From Oscillospiraceae bacterium (GTDB taxonomy: Bacteria > Bacillota > Clostridia > Oscillospirales > Oscillospiraceae), in assembly GCA_902784305.1 (NCBI GenBank), contig CACZUK010000016.1, positions 1-41,818 on the forward strand: a stretch of 41,818 bases of DNA, read 5' to 3'. The notes below the pieces were generated by a model. It ran no database searches. It had not been told where the DNA came from and was given only the letters and a program-made list of their open reading frames with translations. Positions 24,250-31,764 of the stretch are shown here, in pieces. Numbering within the stretch: position 1 is the stretch's first letter; every line of letters starts with the position of its first letter. A program made the position numbers and the translations under genes.

Positions 24250-24653
24250 GTATAACGACTTTGATGGGGAGGAGTACGCGCCCCGCCTTTTTCAGAGAGC
24301 AGCCGGAGGGTGCAAGGCTGCAAAGGGCACGCGCGGAAGGTCGCCCCGGAGTTCCGCCTCTGAGCATTGGTAGGAGGCGGCGGTCCCCCGCCGTTATCGG
24401 GTTTGAGTGTCCCGCTTTGTGCGGGAAATTCAGGTGGTACCGCGGAAAAAAGGTACCGCCGCGCAATGGAAACGAGAGTGAATTGCGAGATTGTTTTTTG
24501 TCAGGTGGCAGCAAGGCTTTGCAGGAATCCTTTGTGGATTTCAAGAAGACTTGATGCCGCATGGCGGAAAACAAGTCGCAAGGCACCGAAGTTTTCATTG
24601 TGTGGGGGTGCCAAAGCCCTTTTCGCCCTGAGTGTTTTGCTCAGGGCGTTTTT
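24250..24653 (+). ncRNA. T-box riboswitch, valine-specific
   Basis: T-box leaders sense uncharged tRNA. Stem I features include CAGAGAGCAGCC and GGGTGCAAGGCTGC. The codon GTC at 24340-24342, in the context GAAG-GTC-GCC, is the likely specifier and fits valine. The T-box sequence AGGTGGTACCGCGG lies at 24432-24445. Two terminators follow: CGCAAT/ATTGCG with a T6 run (24462-24499), and a stronger CGCCCTGAG/CTCAGGGCG with T5 (24624-24653). A 120-base stretch lies between them, making the 3' part unusually long. Confidence 0.92.
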
Positions 24654-24680
24654 CTATCCACAGAAGGAGTGATTGCACCA

Positions 24681-27380
24681 ATGGCAAAGGAACTGTCCAA
24701 AATCTACGAGCCGAAGGAAGTCGAGCAGCGCATTTATCAGCAGTGGGAGGAATCCGGCTGCTTCCGGGGCAAAATCGACCCGGAGAAGAAGCCCTACACC
24801 ATCGTCATGCCGCCCCCCAACGTCACCGGCCAGCTGCACATGGGCCACGCCATGGACAACACCATGCAGGACATCCTCATCCGCTTCAAGCGCATGCAGG
24901 GCTACGCCGCCCTCTGGGTGCCCGGCACGGACCACGCCTCCATCGCCACCGAGGCCAAGGTCGTGGAGGATATGCGCAAAGACGGCCTGACCAAGGACGA
25001 TTTAGGCCGGGAAAAGTTTCTGGAACGGGCCTGGGCCTGGAAGAACAAGTATGGCGGCCGCATTGTCAAGCAGCTGCGCACTCTGGGCTCCTCCTGCGAC
25101 TGGGAGCGCGAGCGCTTCACCATGGATGAGGGCTGCTCTGACGCGGTCAAGGAGGTCTTTGTGCGCCTCTACAACGAGGGCGAAATCTACCAGGGCAACC
25201 GCATGGTCAACTGGTGTCCCCATTGCAACACCTCCATTTCTGACGCAGAGGTGGAGTACGAGGCCCAGAACGGCCACTTCTGGCACCTGCTCTATCAGGT
25301 CAAGGAGACGGGCGAGTATCTGGAGCTGGCCACCACCCGGCCCGAAACCATGCTCGGCGACACCGCCGTGGCCATCAACGCCGAGGACGAGCGCTACGCC
25401 CACCTCCACGGCTGCCATGTCATCCTGCCCCTGCTGAACAAGGAGCTGCCCATCGTGCTCGACGAGCACGCCGACATGACCAAGGGCACCGGCGTGGTGA
25501 AAATCACCCCCGCCCACGACCCCAACGACTTCGAGGTCGGTCAGCGCCACAACCTGCCCATCGTCCGCTGCTTCACCTACGACGGCCACATGACCGGCGC
25601 GGAGGACCGGGCCGCCTGGGTGGAGCTGATGGCCTCCGGTCACGTCCCCGCCAACGAGCCCGAGGTGCTCGACTGCGGCAAGTACGCCGGCATGACCACC
25701 GCCGAGGCCCGTCAGGCCATTCTGGAGGACCTGACCGCCTGCGGCGCCCTCAAGGAGGTGGAGGACCTTCAGCACGACGTGGGCACCTGCTACCGCTGCC
25801 ACACCAGCATCGAGCCGATGGTGAGCAAGCAGTGGTTCGTGCGCATGGCACCTCTGGCCGCTCCCGCCATTGAGGCCGTGGAGCGCGGTGAAATCAGGTT
25901 CGTGCCCGAGCGCTTCACCAAAAACTATCTCAACTGGATGAACAACACCCGGGACTGGTGCATTTCCCGTCAGCTCTGGTGGGGCCATCAGATTCCCGCC
26001 TGGTACTGTGACGCGTGCGGCGAGACCGTCGTCGCCAAAGACGCTCCCACGGTCTGCCCCAAGTGCGGATGCTCTCATCTGACGCAGGACCCGGACACCC
26101 TGGACACCTGGTTCTCCTCCGCCCTGTGGCCCTTCTCCACCCTGGGCTGGCCGGATGAGAACGCCGGGGATTTGAAGTTCTTCTACCCCACCAACACCCT
26201 GGTGACGGGCTACGACATCATTGGCTTCTGGGTCTCCCGCATGATTTTCTCCGGTCTGGCCTACACCGGCAAGGTGCCCTTTGACACCGTGGCCGTCCAC
26301 GGCATCGTCCGGGACTCCCTGGGCAGGAAGATGTCCAAGAGCCTGGGCAACGGCATCGACCCGCTGGTTGTCATCGACCAGTATGGCGCCGACGCCCTGC
26401 GCCTGATGCTGACCATGGGCTCCACGCCGGGCAACGACATGCGCTTCAGCGAGGAAAAGGTCAAGGCGATGCGGAACTTCTGCAACAAGATCTGGAACGC
26501 CAGCCGCTTCCTGCTGATGAACCTGACCATCACGGAGAACAAGCTCCCCGACACCCTGGAGCTGGAGGACAAGTGGATTCTCTCCAAGCTCAACCGGGTC
26601 ATCAAGGAGGTCACGGCCAATCTGGAGAAGTTCGAGCTGGGCGTGGCCGCGCAGAAGGTCTACGACTTCCTCTGGGACAGCTACTGCGACTGGTACATTG
26701 AGCTGACCAAGTCCCGCCTGACCAGCGACGACGAGGCCGCCAAGATTCAGGCGCAGCAGGTGCTCTGCTGGGTGCTCACGGACATTCTGAAGCTGCTGCA
26801 CCCCTTCATGCCCTTCCTCACCGAGGAGATTTGGCAGGCCCTGCCCCATGAGGGCGAGTTCCTGATGCTCCAGGACTGGCCGGTGTACAACCCCGCCTTC
26901 GACTTCCCCGCCGACGAGGCCGCCATGGAGAAGATCATGGACGCCATCAAGGCCATCCGCGCCCGCCGGGCGGAGATGGGCGTGGCACCCAGCCGCAAGG
27001 CGGAGCTGACCATCGCCACCGCCGACGCGGACGTGTTCGCCAAGGGCGTGCCCTTCCTCCAGCGCCTGGCCTTCACCACGGAGGTTCAGGTGTCCGCTGA
27101 GGCACCCGCCTCTCTGGAGGGCCTGGTGAGCCTGGTCACCGCCGACGCGAAGCTCTACATCCCCCTCAGCGAGCTGGTGGACGTGGCCGCCGAGCGCAAG
27201 CGCCTCCAGAAGGCCCTGGAGAAGAAGGAGAAGTACCGCGACGGCATTATCCGCAAGCTGGGCAATGAGAAGTTCACCGCCAAGGCTCCGGACTACGTCA
27301 TTCAGCGCGAGCGGGAGAACCTGGACAAGGCTGAGCGCGAGGTCGCGCAGCTCCAGGAGAGTCTGGCCGCGCTGGGCTGA
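24681..27380 (+). CDS. valS: Valyl-tRNA synthetase
   Basis: 899 residues, class I aminoacyl-tRNA synthetase charging tRNA-Val. HIGH motif variant HMGH at 53-56 in PPPNVTGQLHMGH and KMSKS at 550-554. The CP1 editing domain contains TTRPETMLGDTAVA and GTGVVKITPAHDPNDFEVG, and the C-terminal coiled coil is EKKEKYRDGIIRKLGNEKF. The start is taken at 24681, after the T-box terminators, with AAGGAG 11 bases upstream. Confidence 0.98.
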   Translation: MAKELSKIYEPKEVEQRIYQQWEESGCFRGKIDPEKKPYTIVMPPPNVTGQLHMGHAMDNTMQDILIRFKRMQGYAALWVPGTDHASIATEAKVVEDMRKDGLTKDDLGREKFLERAWAWKNKYGGRIVKQLRTLGSSCDWERERFTMDEGCSDAVKEVFVRLYNEGEIYQGNRMVNWCPHCNTSISDAEVEYEAQNGHFWHLLYQVKETGEYLELATTRPETMLGDTAVAINAEDERYAHLHGCHVILPLLNKELPIVLDEHADMTKGTGVVKITPAHDPNDFEVGQRHNLPIVRCFTYDGHMTGAEDRAAWVELMASGHVPANEPEVLDCGKYAGMTTAEARQAILEDLTACGALKEVEDLQHDVGTCYRCHTSIEPMVSKQWFVRMAPLAAPAIEAVERGEIRFVPERFTKNYLNWMNNTRDWCISRQLWWGHQIPAWYCDACGETVVAKDAPTVCPKCGCSHLTQDPDTLDTWFSSALWPFSTLGWPDENAGDLKFFYPTNTLVTGYDIIGFWVSRMIFSGLAYTGKVPFDTVAVHGIVRDSLGRKMSKSLGNGIDPLVVIDQYGADALRLMLTMGSTPGNDMRFSEEKVKAMRNFCNKIWNASRFLLMNLTITENKLPDTLELEDKWILSKLNRVIKEVTANLEKFELGVAAQKVYDFLWDSYCDWYIELTKSRLTSDDEAAKIQAQQVLCWVLTDILKLLHPFMPFLTEEIWQALPHEGEFLMLQDWPVYNPAFDFPADEAAMEKIMDAIKAIRARRAEMGVAPSRKAELTIATADADVFAKGVPFLQRLAFTTEVQVSAEAPASLEGLVSLVTADAKLYIPLSELVDVAAERKRLQKALEKKEKYRDGIIRKLGNEKFTAKAPDYVIQRERENLDKAEREVAQLQESLAALG

Positions 27381-27467
27381 GACGACGCACAATGCACAAT
27401 GATTGCGAAAAACCGGAACGGCTCGGTTCTGCTTTTCATCGTGCAGGAAGCAAAATAGAGGAAACAC

Positions 27468-27506
27468 GGCGGCCTGTTCCTTTGTGGGACAGGCTGCCGC
27501 CTTTGG
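27468..27506 (+). terminator. Probable valS terminator
   Basis: GGCGGCCTGTTCC pairs with GGGACAGG..GCCGCC (27468-27501), followed only by TTT. The inner part, CTGTTCCT..GTGGGACAGGCT, recurs with two differences at 27784-27805, inside the integrated element. Confidence 0.55.
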
Positions 27507-27547
27507 GGGACTATCCCCTTCAACGGGCCGAATCGGGCAAAAAAGAC

Positions 27548-27576
27548 TTGACATGGAGCAGATTGTGTGCTATAGT
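27548..27576 (+). promoter_or_regulatory. Promoter of tRNA-Thr
   Basis: TTGACA (27548-27553), 17-base spacer, TATAGT (27571-27576), 15 bases before the mature tRNA. Confidence 0.92.
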
Positions 27577-27591
27577 GTCCAGAGTTCCAAT

Positions 27592-27666
27592 GCTTCTGTG
27601 GCTCAATGGCAGAGCATCTCACTCGTAATGAGAAGGTTGTCAGTTCGATTCTGACCAGAAGCTCCA
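27592..27666 (+). tRNA. tRNA-Thr(CGT)
   Basis: Cloverleaf read by eye: acceptor GCTTCTG/CAGAAGC, D stem GCTC/GAGC, anticodon stem TCTCA/TGAGA with loop CTCGTAA (anticodon CGT, codon ACG), T arm GTCAG-TTCGATT-CTGAC, discriminator T and an encoded CCA. Its 3' part is the integration site of the downstream element and stays intact. Confidence 0.95.
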
Positions 27667-27676
27667 GAAAAACCGC
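27621..27676 (+). repeat. attL, 56-bp direct repeat
   Basis: Runs from the anticodon loop of tRNA-Thr through the CCA and into the terminator stem (ends AAAAACCGC). Identical to 32387-32442. Confidence 0.92.
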
Positions 27677-27703
27677 CTGATTCGGGTTGAATTAGGCGGT
27701 TTT
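27669..27703 (+). terminator. tRNA-Thr terminator supplied by the element
   Basis: AAAACCGCCT/AGGCGGTTTT with an inner ATT/AAT pairing. The left arm begins in the att core and the right arm is element DNA, so integration rebuilds a terminator for the tRNA. Confidence 0.8.
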
Positions 27704-27740
27704 CATAACTTTTTAGCTTATTTCGGATTGTAACAATCGT

Positions 27741-27763
27741 TTTTGGTGCACGCTTTGGTGCAC
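27741..27763 (+). repeat. Left putative integrase arm site
   Basis: TTTTGGTGCAC, two bases, TTTGGTGCAC: a tandem 10-bp core. The same 23-bp sequence with one change occurs at 32248-32270 near the right end, in the same orientation. Confidence 0.65.
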
Positions 27764-27783
27764 AACATGGTATTGCTTTGGGT

Positions 27784-27812
27784 CTGTTCCTCAGTGGGAC
27801 AGGCTCTTTTTT
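27784..27812 (+). terminator. Rightward terminator at the end of the integrase gene
   Basis: CTGTTCC/GGGACAG hairpin followed by a T6 run on the plus strand. It would stop tRNA-side transcription from entering the integrase gene in antisense. Confidence 0.65.
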
Positions 27813-29223
27813 ATTTTTCTGCTGCAACTTTTTCGCCGTAAATGATGCCCCCCAGAGCGTCAGCGGCCTTTGCTTTATTGCGTTCGATGGCGTGGGCATA
27901 AATTTTTTTCGTGGTGATTGCGTCCCGGTGCCCTAAATGACCGGCAACTGTAATTTCGTCTATGTTTGCCCCCAGGAGCATAGAGGCGGCGGTGTGGCGC
28001 AAGGTGTGGGTGTGCATACCGTCCAGCCCCGTCTTGATTGCCAGAGCGTGAATGTGCTTGCTGATAGAATCCGGGTGGAGCGGGTGCCCCTCCCATGTGA
28101 AGACGTGACCGGAACGCTCCCACGCGTCCCCGGCTGCCAGTGCCATTCGCGCCTGTTCCCGTTTCCAGCGGCGCAGGAGATTCAAGGTCTGAGGGGGCAG
28201 CTTATTAAACCGGGTTTGCCGCGTCTTCGTTGTGCCGGTATAGGTGCCCTCTCCGGAGGTATACAGCCGCGCGTGGTCTATGGTGATGGTAGCAGTGTCA
28301 AAGTCCACATTTTCCCACAGCAGCCCGCACAGCTCCCCGCGCCTTGCACCCGTGACAAGGTAGCAGTGAATCAGGGCTTGCCACATGAGCGGCTCTTGTT
28401 CAACTGCGTCCAGAAGCTCCCCTACTTGCTCCGGCTGGAGGGTCATGGCCTCTTTGTCTTCCCGTTTCGTCAAGGTGCAGTCTTCGGCCTCGTTGTACAT
28501 AATCAGCTTGTTCTTTTTGGCTACTGCCAGCATAGACCGGAGAACCCGGTGGACACTGAGAACCGTTTCGGTGCTGAGCGTTTCAGTCTGACCAACCACG
28601 AACAGCTTTTCCGGCTTGCGCTCCAACGCAGCGGCGATTTTCTCAGCCGTGGACTGTGCGACCCGGTTTCCAATCAGTGCCCCACGGACGGTGGAACGAC
28701 CCAGACCGGAGCGCTCAGCGAGGGCGCTTTGGGTCAGTCCCTTTGTTTTGACCGCCTGTTTCAGTGCAGGGAGCGCCACAGCTCCGGATTGTTTCGTTGT
28801 CTTCTCCAGCTTGCGGTAAAAAGTGTTAATCATTGCAGTGGTGAGCTGATTCAGTGGCACGTTTCCCAGCTCAGCATTGATGCGTGCAAGGCAGTCTTGA
28901 TAATTGTGGAGGGTGTGAGGCGTGCACCCGGCGGCTTTCCTGTCCTCCAGAAAGAAGGTGGAGAACTGTGCAAGGGTCTGTCCGCTCTCCCGGCTGTGGG
29001 TGTTGACCCGCTCTGTCAAAAGCTCCTGTCTGAGTGCCTCCAGCTTTTTCTTGATTTCCCGCTTGCCCTCTCCCGGTTCCGGGGTGTAGGTAGCTATGCG
29101 GCGCTGTTGCTTGCCGGTTCCGTCCCGCTTGAGGAATACAACGACTTTGTAGGAAATGGTGCCGTCCTTCTTTTTCCGTTCAGTCACGCCGGGAACGTCA
29201 AGGACGCTTTTCTTTGCTTTCAT
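27811..29223 (-). CDS. int: Tyrosine recombinase/integrase with inserted helix-turn-helix
   Basis: 470 residues. An N-terminal arm-binding region (about 10-65) is followed by a SAM-like core-binding domain (about 85-145) and a C-terminal catalytic domain. Catalytic residues are visible: Arg294 (TGARRGEL), Lys333, His406 and Arg409 (HTLRH), His432 (GHLGH) and Tyr442 (IYAH). Between about 150 and 212 lies an extra Cro/CI-like helix-turn-helix, ALKQAVKTKGLTQSALAERS, ending KPEKLFVV, inserted between core-binding and catalytic parts. The start is at 29223, with GAGGGGG 9 bases upstream, overlapping the regulator gene by 26 bases. Expected to catalyse insertion at tRNA-Thr. Confidence 0.93.
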   Translation of the reverse strand: MKAKKSVLDVPGVTERKKKDGTISYKVVVFLKRDGTGKQQRRIATYTPEPGEGKREIKKKLEALRQELLTERVNTHSRESGQTLAQFSTFFLEDRKAAGCTPHTLHNYQDCLARINAELGNVPLNQLTTAMINTFYRKLEKTTKQSGAVALPALKQAVKTKGLTQSALAERSGLGRSTVRGALIGNRVAQSTAEKIAAALERKPEKLFVVGQTETLSTETVLSVHRVLRSMLAVAKKNKLIMYNEAEDCTLTKREDKEAMTLQPEQVGELLDAVEQEPLMWQALIHCYLVTGARRGELCGLLWENVDFDTATITIDHARLYTSGEGTYTGTTKTRQTRFNKLPPQTLNLLRRWKREQARMALAAGDAWERSGHVFTWEGHPLHPDSISKHIHALAIKTGLDGMHTHTLRHTAASMLLGANIDEITVAGHLGHRDAITTKKIYAHAIERNKAKAADALGGIIYGEKVAAEK

Positions 29224-29959
29224 CTGTGGATTCCCCCTCTTCATAGCTTGCGCGGATTCGTTCTTCCTCCAGCTTATCTGTGAGTTTTTCAAGCTCACGG
29301 TAGCCGGTAGCTTTTTCCATTATCATGCGAAATTTCCGTTCTGAAGCACGCAAAAGATAATTACATGCTTCATGACCGTCTAAAACTAGATAATTCGGAT
29401 GTTTTTCAACATTGATATACAGGGAATCAAGAAAATCGTAGTTCGCAAGGTTTTCTTTTTCGTGGTCTACCCGTTGCTTTATGACGACAATATCTTCCAA
29501 AATTGAGGATGAAAAGGGTGTTTCCAGAAAGGCGCTTAGACCGTCAATAAACCGTTTTGAAGAACACTTTGCTTCTTTTATATACCTTGGCTGCTCTGAA
29601 AAATCACTGTCAGGTTCTTCCTGCAAATAAAGCGCGGCCGTGCAAATCTTGTTGACTGCCTCTTCTGATAATCCTAAATCAGCGACTCTGATTTCCTCCG
29701 ACACTCGACTATGATACTCACTCAATCCCAGCAGATAATCAGATGAACACGAAAAGAATCTGGCAATCTTTACAATACCCTCCCATGATGGCGTAGATTC
29801 GCCTGAGCAATAAGCGGCTACTGACTGACGTGCTATTCCCAGATACTCTGCTAATGTTGCTTGAGTAGTTCTTGTGTCCCTGAGAAGAGTCCGCAAACGA
29901 GTAGGGAAATCTTTGTAATATCCATCGACACCGGCTTGCACCTCTCTCTTGCGTCCCAT
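29198..29959 (-). CDS. Cro/CI-type helix-turn-helix regulator
   Basis: 253 residues. The HTH_3 domain spans about 18-82: RLRTLLRDTRTTQATLAEYL, GIARQSVAAYCSGESTPSWE, then IARFFSCSSDYLLGL, the common end of phage-type repressors. The remaining about 150 residues, rich in charged helices, match nothing I recognise and lack a LexA-type Ser-Lys protease signature. It is transcribed with the integrase and divergent from the early operon, as expected of an element repressor. AAGAGGGG is 6 bases before the ATG; the extension to 29995 is rejected. Confidence 0.85.
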   Translation of the reverse strand: MGRKREVQAGVDGYYKDFPTRLRTLLRDTRTTQATLAEYLGIARQSVAAYCSGESTPSWEGIVKIARFFSCSSDYLLGLSEYHSRVSEEIRVADLGLSEEAVNKICTAALYLQEEPDSDFSEQPRYIKEAKCSSKRFIDGLSAFLETPFSSSILEDIVVIKQRVDHEKENLANYDFLDSLYINVEKHPNYLVLDGHEACNYLLRASERKFRMIMEKATGYRELEKLTDKLEEERIRASYEEGESTDESKEKRP

Positions 29960-30040
29960 GTATAACCCCTCTTTCTTGTCGTGTATTACCTGCACTTTCT
30001 TATTGATGAGCAGGTTTTGCGTGACTTTGCTGTTGTTGTA

Positions 30041-30049
30041 TGCTATAAT
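30041..30049 (+). promoter_or_regulatory. Rightward early promoter of the element
   Basis: Extended -10 TGC-TATAAT (TATAAT at 30044-30049); the -35 region is weak. It overlaps the -10 of the leftward regulator promoter. Confidence 0.6.
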
Positions 30050-30077
30050 TATATCACAGGTAGGAGATTCCTGTCAA
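30048..30077 (-). promoter_or_regulatory. Leftward promoter for regulator and integrase
   Basis: TTGACA (30072-30077), 18-base spacer, TATAAT (30048-30053) on the minus strand. Its -10 overlaps the rightward -10 by two bases, so the two promoters should exclude each other. Confidence 0.8.
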
Positions 30078-30101
30078 CAACAAGAAGAAGGAGGTGATTC
30101 C

Positions 30102-30284
30102 GTGAAGAATCTGGATGTTCGGGAGGCCATCGCCTCTGCGGGTGTTCGTCACTGGCAGGTAGCAGAGAAGCTGTCAATGCGGGAAGACGCTTTTTCCCGC
30201 AAACTGCGTCACGAGCTGCGCGATGATGAAAAGCAAAGGGTTTTGGACGCTGTGGCACAGTTGAAGAAGGAGGTGAAACCGTGA
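30102..30284 (+). CDS. Small helix-turn-helix-like protein of the early operon
   Basis: 60 residues with a GTG start 7 bases after an ideal AAGGAGG. The segment REAIASAGVRHWQVAEKL with FSRKLRHEL looks like a short helix-turn-helix, the kind found beside excisionases in clostridial elements. No function is assigned. Its TGA overlaps the next GTG start. Confidence 0.75.
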   Translation: MKNLDVREAIASAGVRHWQVAEKLSMREDAFSRKLRHELRDDEKQRVLDAVAQLKKEVKP

Positions 30285-30472
30285 ACGAAATGAACACTAT
30301 ACGCGGGACAATCCGGCGGGCGCGGTCTGAGGGCTTGGGAATCAGCGAAAACGCCTTGCGGCGTTGGTGCAAAACCAATCAGCTCCAGCACACAACGGTG
30401 GGAAACCGGATTTACGTCAGTTGGAGCGTGCTTTTGCGGTTTTTGGGGGTGAGTGCAAGTGTCGATAGTTGA
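30281..30472 (+). CDS. Excisionase-like small DNA-binding protein
   Basis: 63 residues, GTG start 6 bases after AAGGAGGTG. ISENALRRWCKTNQLQHTTV, then NRIYVSWSVLLRFL, has the look of a MerR/excisionase winged helix with the recognition helix followed by a beta hairpin. Being small, basic and located opposite the integrase fits an excisionase (inference). Confidence 0.7.
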   Translation: MNEMNTIRGTIRRARSEGLGISENALRRWCKTNQLQHTTVGNRIYVSWSVLLRFLGVSASVDS

Positions 30473-30812
30473 CTTTATCCCGGTTGGTCGTGAAAACGCC
30501 TTGTCTGCCCGTCAACTGGCTGAGATGTTGGACACCCAAACCCGAGTTGTGACCCGCTCCATTGAAGCTGCACGGCGGCGAGGGGTGCCAATCTGCGCAC
30601 GCTCAGACGCAGAGGGCGGCTATTATCGACCCCGTGACGCTGACGAGCTTTCGGCATATTTGACACGGCGAAACCACCGGGCGCGGACGGTTGCGAGGGC
30701 TACGATGGCCATGACAGACACGCTGGACGCGATGCGAGGGCAAACGAGCCTTTTTCACCAAAACGAAAAAGCCGCCCCGGAGGACGGCGAAAAAAATTCC
30801 CCCTTGCGCTGA
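30459..30812 (+). CDS. Winged-helix-like hypothetical protein
   Basis: 117 residues from GTG 30459, with GGGGG 9 bases upstream; GTG 30453 is too close to it. LSARQLAEMLDTQTRVVTRS with EGGYYRPRDADELSAYL suggests a winged helix followed by a helical tail. It overlaps the preceding gene by 14 bases. Function unknown. Confidence 0.7.
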   Translation: MSIVDFIPVGRENALSARQLAEMLDTQTRVVTRSIEAARRRGVPICARSDAEGGYYRPRDADELSAYLTRRNHRARTVARATMAMTDTLDAMRGQTSLFHQNEKAAPEDGEKNSPLR

Positions 30813-30849
30813 GTGTCGGCAAACTTTCAAGCGCAAGAGGGGAAACACG

Positions 30850-30915
30850 ATGCCCGGAGGCACACATGATTATATCGCAAGTGCGCCTCCGGGTCAAGCA
30901 ATAGAAAAGGGGTGA
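30850..30915 (+). CDS. Candidate 21-codon ORF within a strong hairpin
   Basis: 21 residues (MPGGTHDYIASAPPGQAIEK plus G), with GAGGGG 7 bases before the ATG. Its stop lies inside the ribosome site of the DUF6291 gene. The ORF body is a hairpin, CCCGGAGGCACAC with GTGCGCCTCCGGG, lacking a T run. It could be a coupling peptide or only a structured spacer. Confidence 0.35.
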   Translation: MPGGTHDYIASAPPGQAIEKG

Positions 30916-30919
30916 AAAG

Positions 30920-31351
30920 ATGTCGAAAGAATGGACGAAAGCGCCGGGGGTGTATGTGTTTTTTGAGTTGCGTCCCTCTGTGGAGCAAATGCCCGACGCT
31001 GACGCTGGTGCACTTTTCAAGCAAATTCTGCGATATGGCGAAACCGGCGAAGAGACCCCGGACGACCTCGGAAAACTTGGTCAGTTCCTTTGGCCTGTGA
31101 TAAAGCCGAAAATTGATTTCAGTCTACAACGTTATGAAAAACAGGTGCTTGCAAGCGAAAAAGCGAACAAAGTGAAGTTTTTGAAGTCTCACGGCATTAC
31201 TGCGGATAGGTTTTCGCCGAAAGCGTTGGAGGCTTTTATGGCTTGTACACGGTTAGACGCTGATGGTCATTTTCAACTTCCAACGAAGTCAATGGTTTCG
31301 GATTTGCTGGACGAGTGGGAAGTTCCTCCAGATGAGCGCAAAGTGCACTAA
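30920..31351 (+). CDS. DUF6291 domain-containing protein
   Basis: 143 residues. GVYVFFELRPSVEQM, LFKQILRYGETGEE, then FLWPVIKPKIDFSLQRYEKQ, is the DUF6291 pattern found in phage and integrative-element genes, often next to replication functions. The C-terminal part is helical and ends in a charged tail. AAAGGGG lies 8 bases before the ATG. Role unknown. Confidence 0.8.
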   Translation: MSKEWTKAPGVYVFFELRPSVEQMPDADAGALFKQILRYGETGEETPDDLGKLGQFLWPVIKPKIDFSLQRYEKQVLASEKANKVKFLKSHGITADRFSPKALEAFMACTRLDADGHFQLPTKSMVSDLLDEWEVPPDERKVH

Positions 31352-31582
31352 CTCCGTTCGGAGCCGTTCGGTTCTGATTGGTTCCAAACAATAAATACAG
31401 CATAGCAAAACGTAACCAGAACAAAAAAATAAACAGAAGCGTAGCTGGAGGATATGGGGGGTGTGGGGGGAAAAGGGGATGTGCTCTAAACGCAACGCAC
31501 ACAAACCACTCTTGTTTGTTGTGAAGATGTTTCCTGTTTCTCCGACAAAATCGGGAAAAGGAGCTGAGCTGAGGCGAAAAAG
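31352..31582 (+). other. Intergenic stretch with a G-rich tract
   Basis: No gene supported. It contains GGAGG, G6, TGT, G6, AAAA, G4 at 31447-31478, a tract that could form a G-quadruplex on the plus strand. Confidence 0.4.
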
Positions 31583-31639
31583 ATGAGGGAGATTCACTAC
31601 CGAATTGAGAATTTAATGCAACTAAAATGCAGGAAATGA
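31583..31639 (+). CDS. Candidate 18-codon ORF, coupled to the next
   Basis: MREIHYRIENLMQLKCRK, with GAGG 8 bases upstream. Its TGA overlaps the ATG of the next ORF (ATGA). Very short; supported only by context. Confidence 0.3.
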   Translation: MREIHYRIENLMQLKCRK

Positions 31640-31764
31640 GCGTGGATAATTTGAAACGAGCGAGACCGCCAATTTTCAAAATCGTCTATTCCGACCGGCA
31701 GGGATTCACCCTTGCACGAGGCGGACGGCGCAAACCCAGACGGAAAGGAGGAAAAAGACGATGA
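31636..31764 (+). CDS. Small basic protein
   Basis: 42 residues, very basic C terminus (RRKPRRKGGKRR), with FKIVYSDRQGFTLARGG before it. Start and stop both overlap neighbouring ORFs by ATGA, so it would be translated by coupling. Nucleic-acid binding is plausible from charge alone. Confidence 0.5.
   Translation: MSVDNLKRARPPIFKIVYSDRQGFTLARGGRRKPRRKGGKRR

Noticed and set aside
25002..27554. 850-codon open frame on the minus strand
   Set aside because: Antisense shadow of valS with no recognisable domain or ribosome site.
29224..29298. Longer integrase start
   Set aside because: The upstream ATGs lack a ribosome site and would deepen the overlap with the regulator gene; ATG 29223 has GAGGGGG at the right distance.
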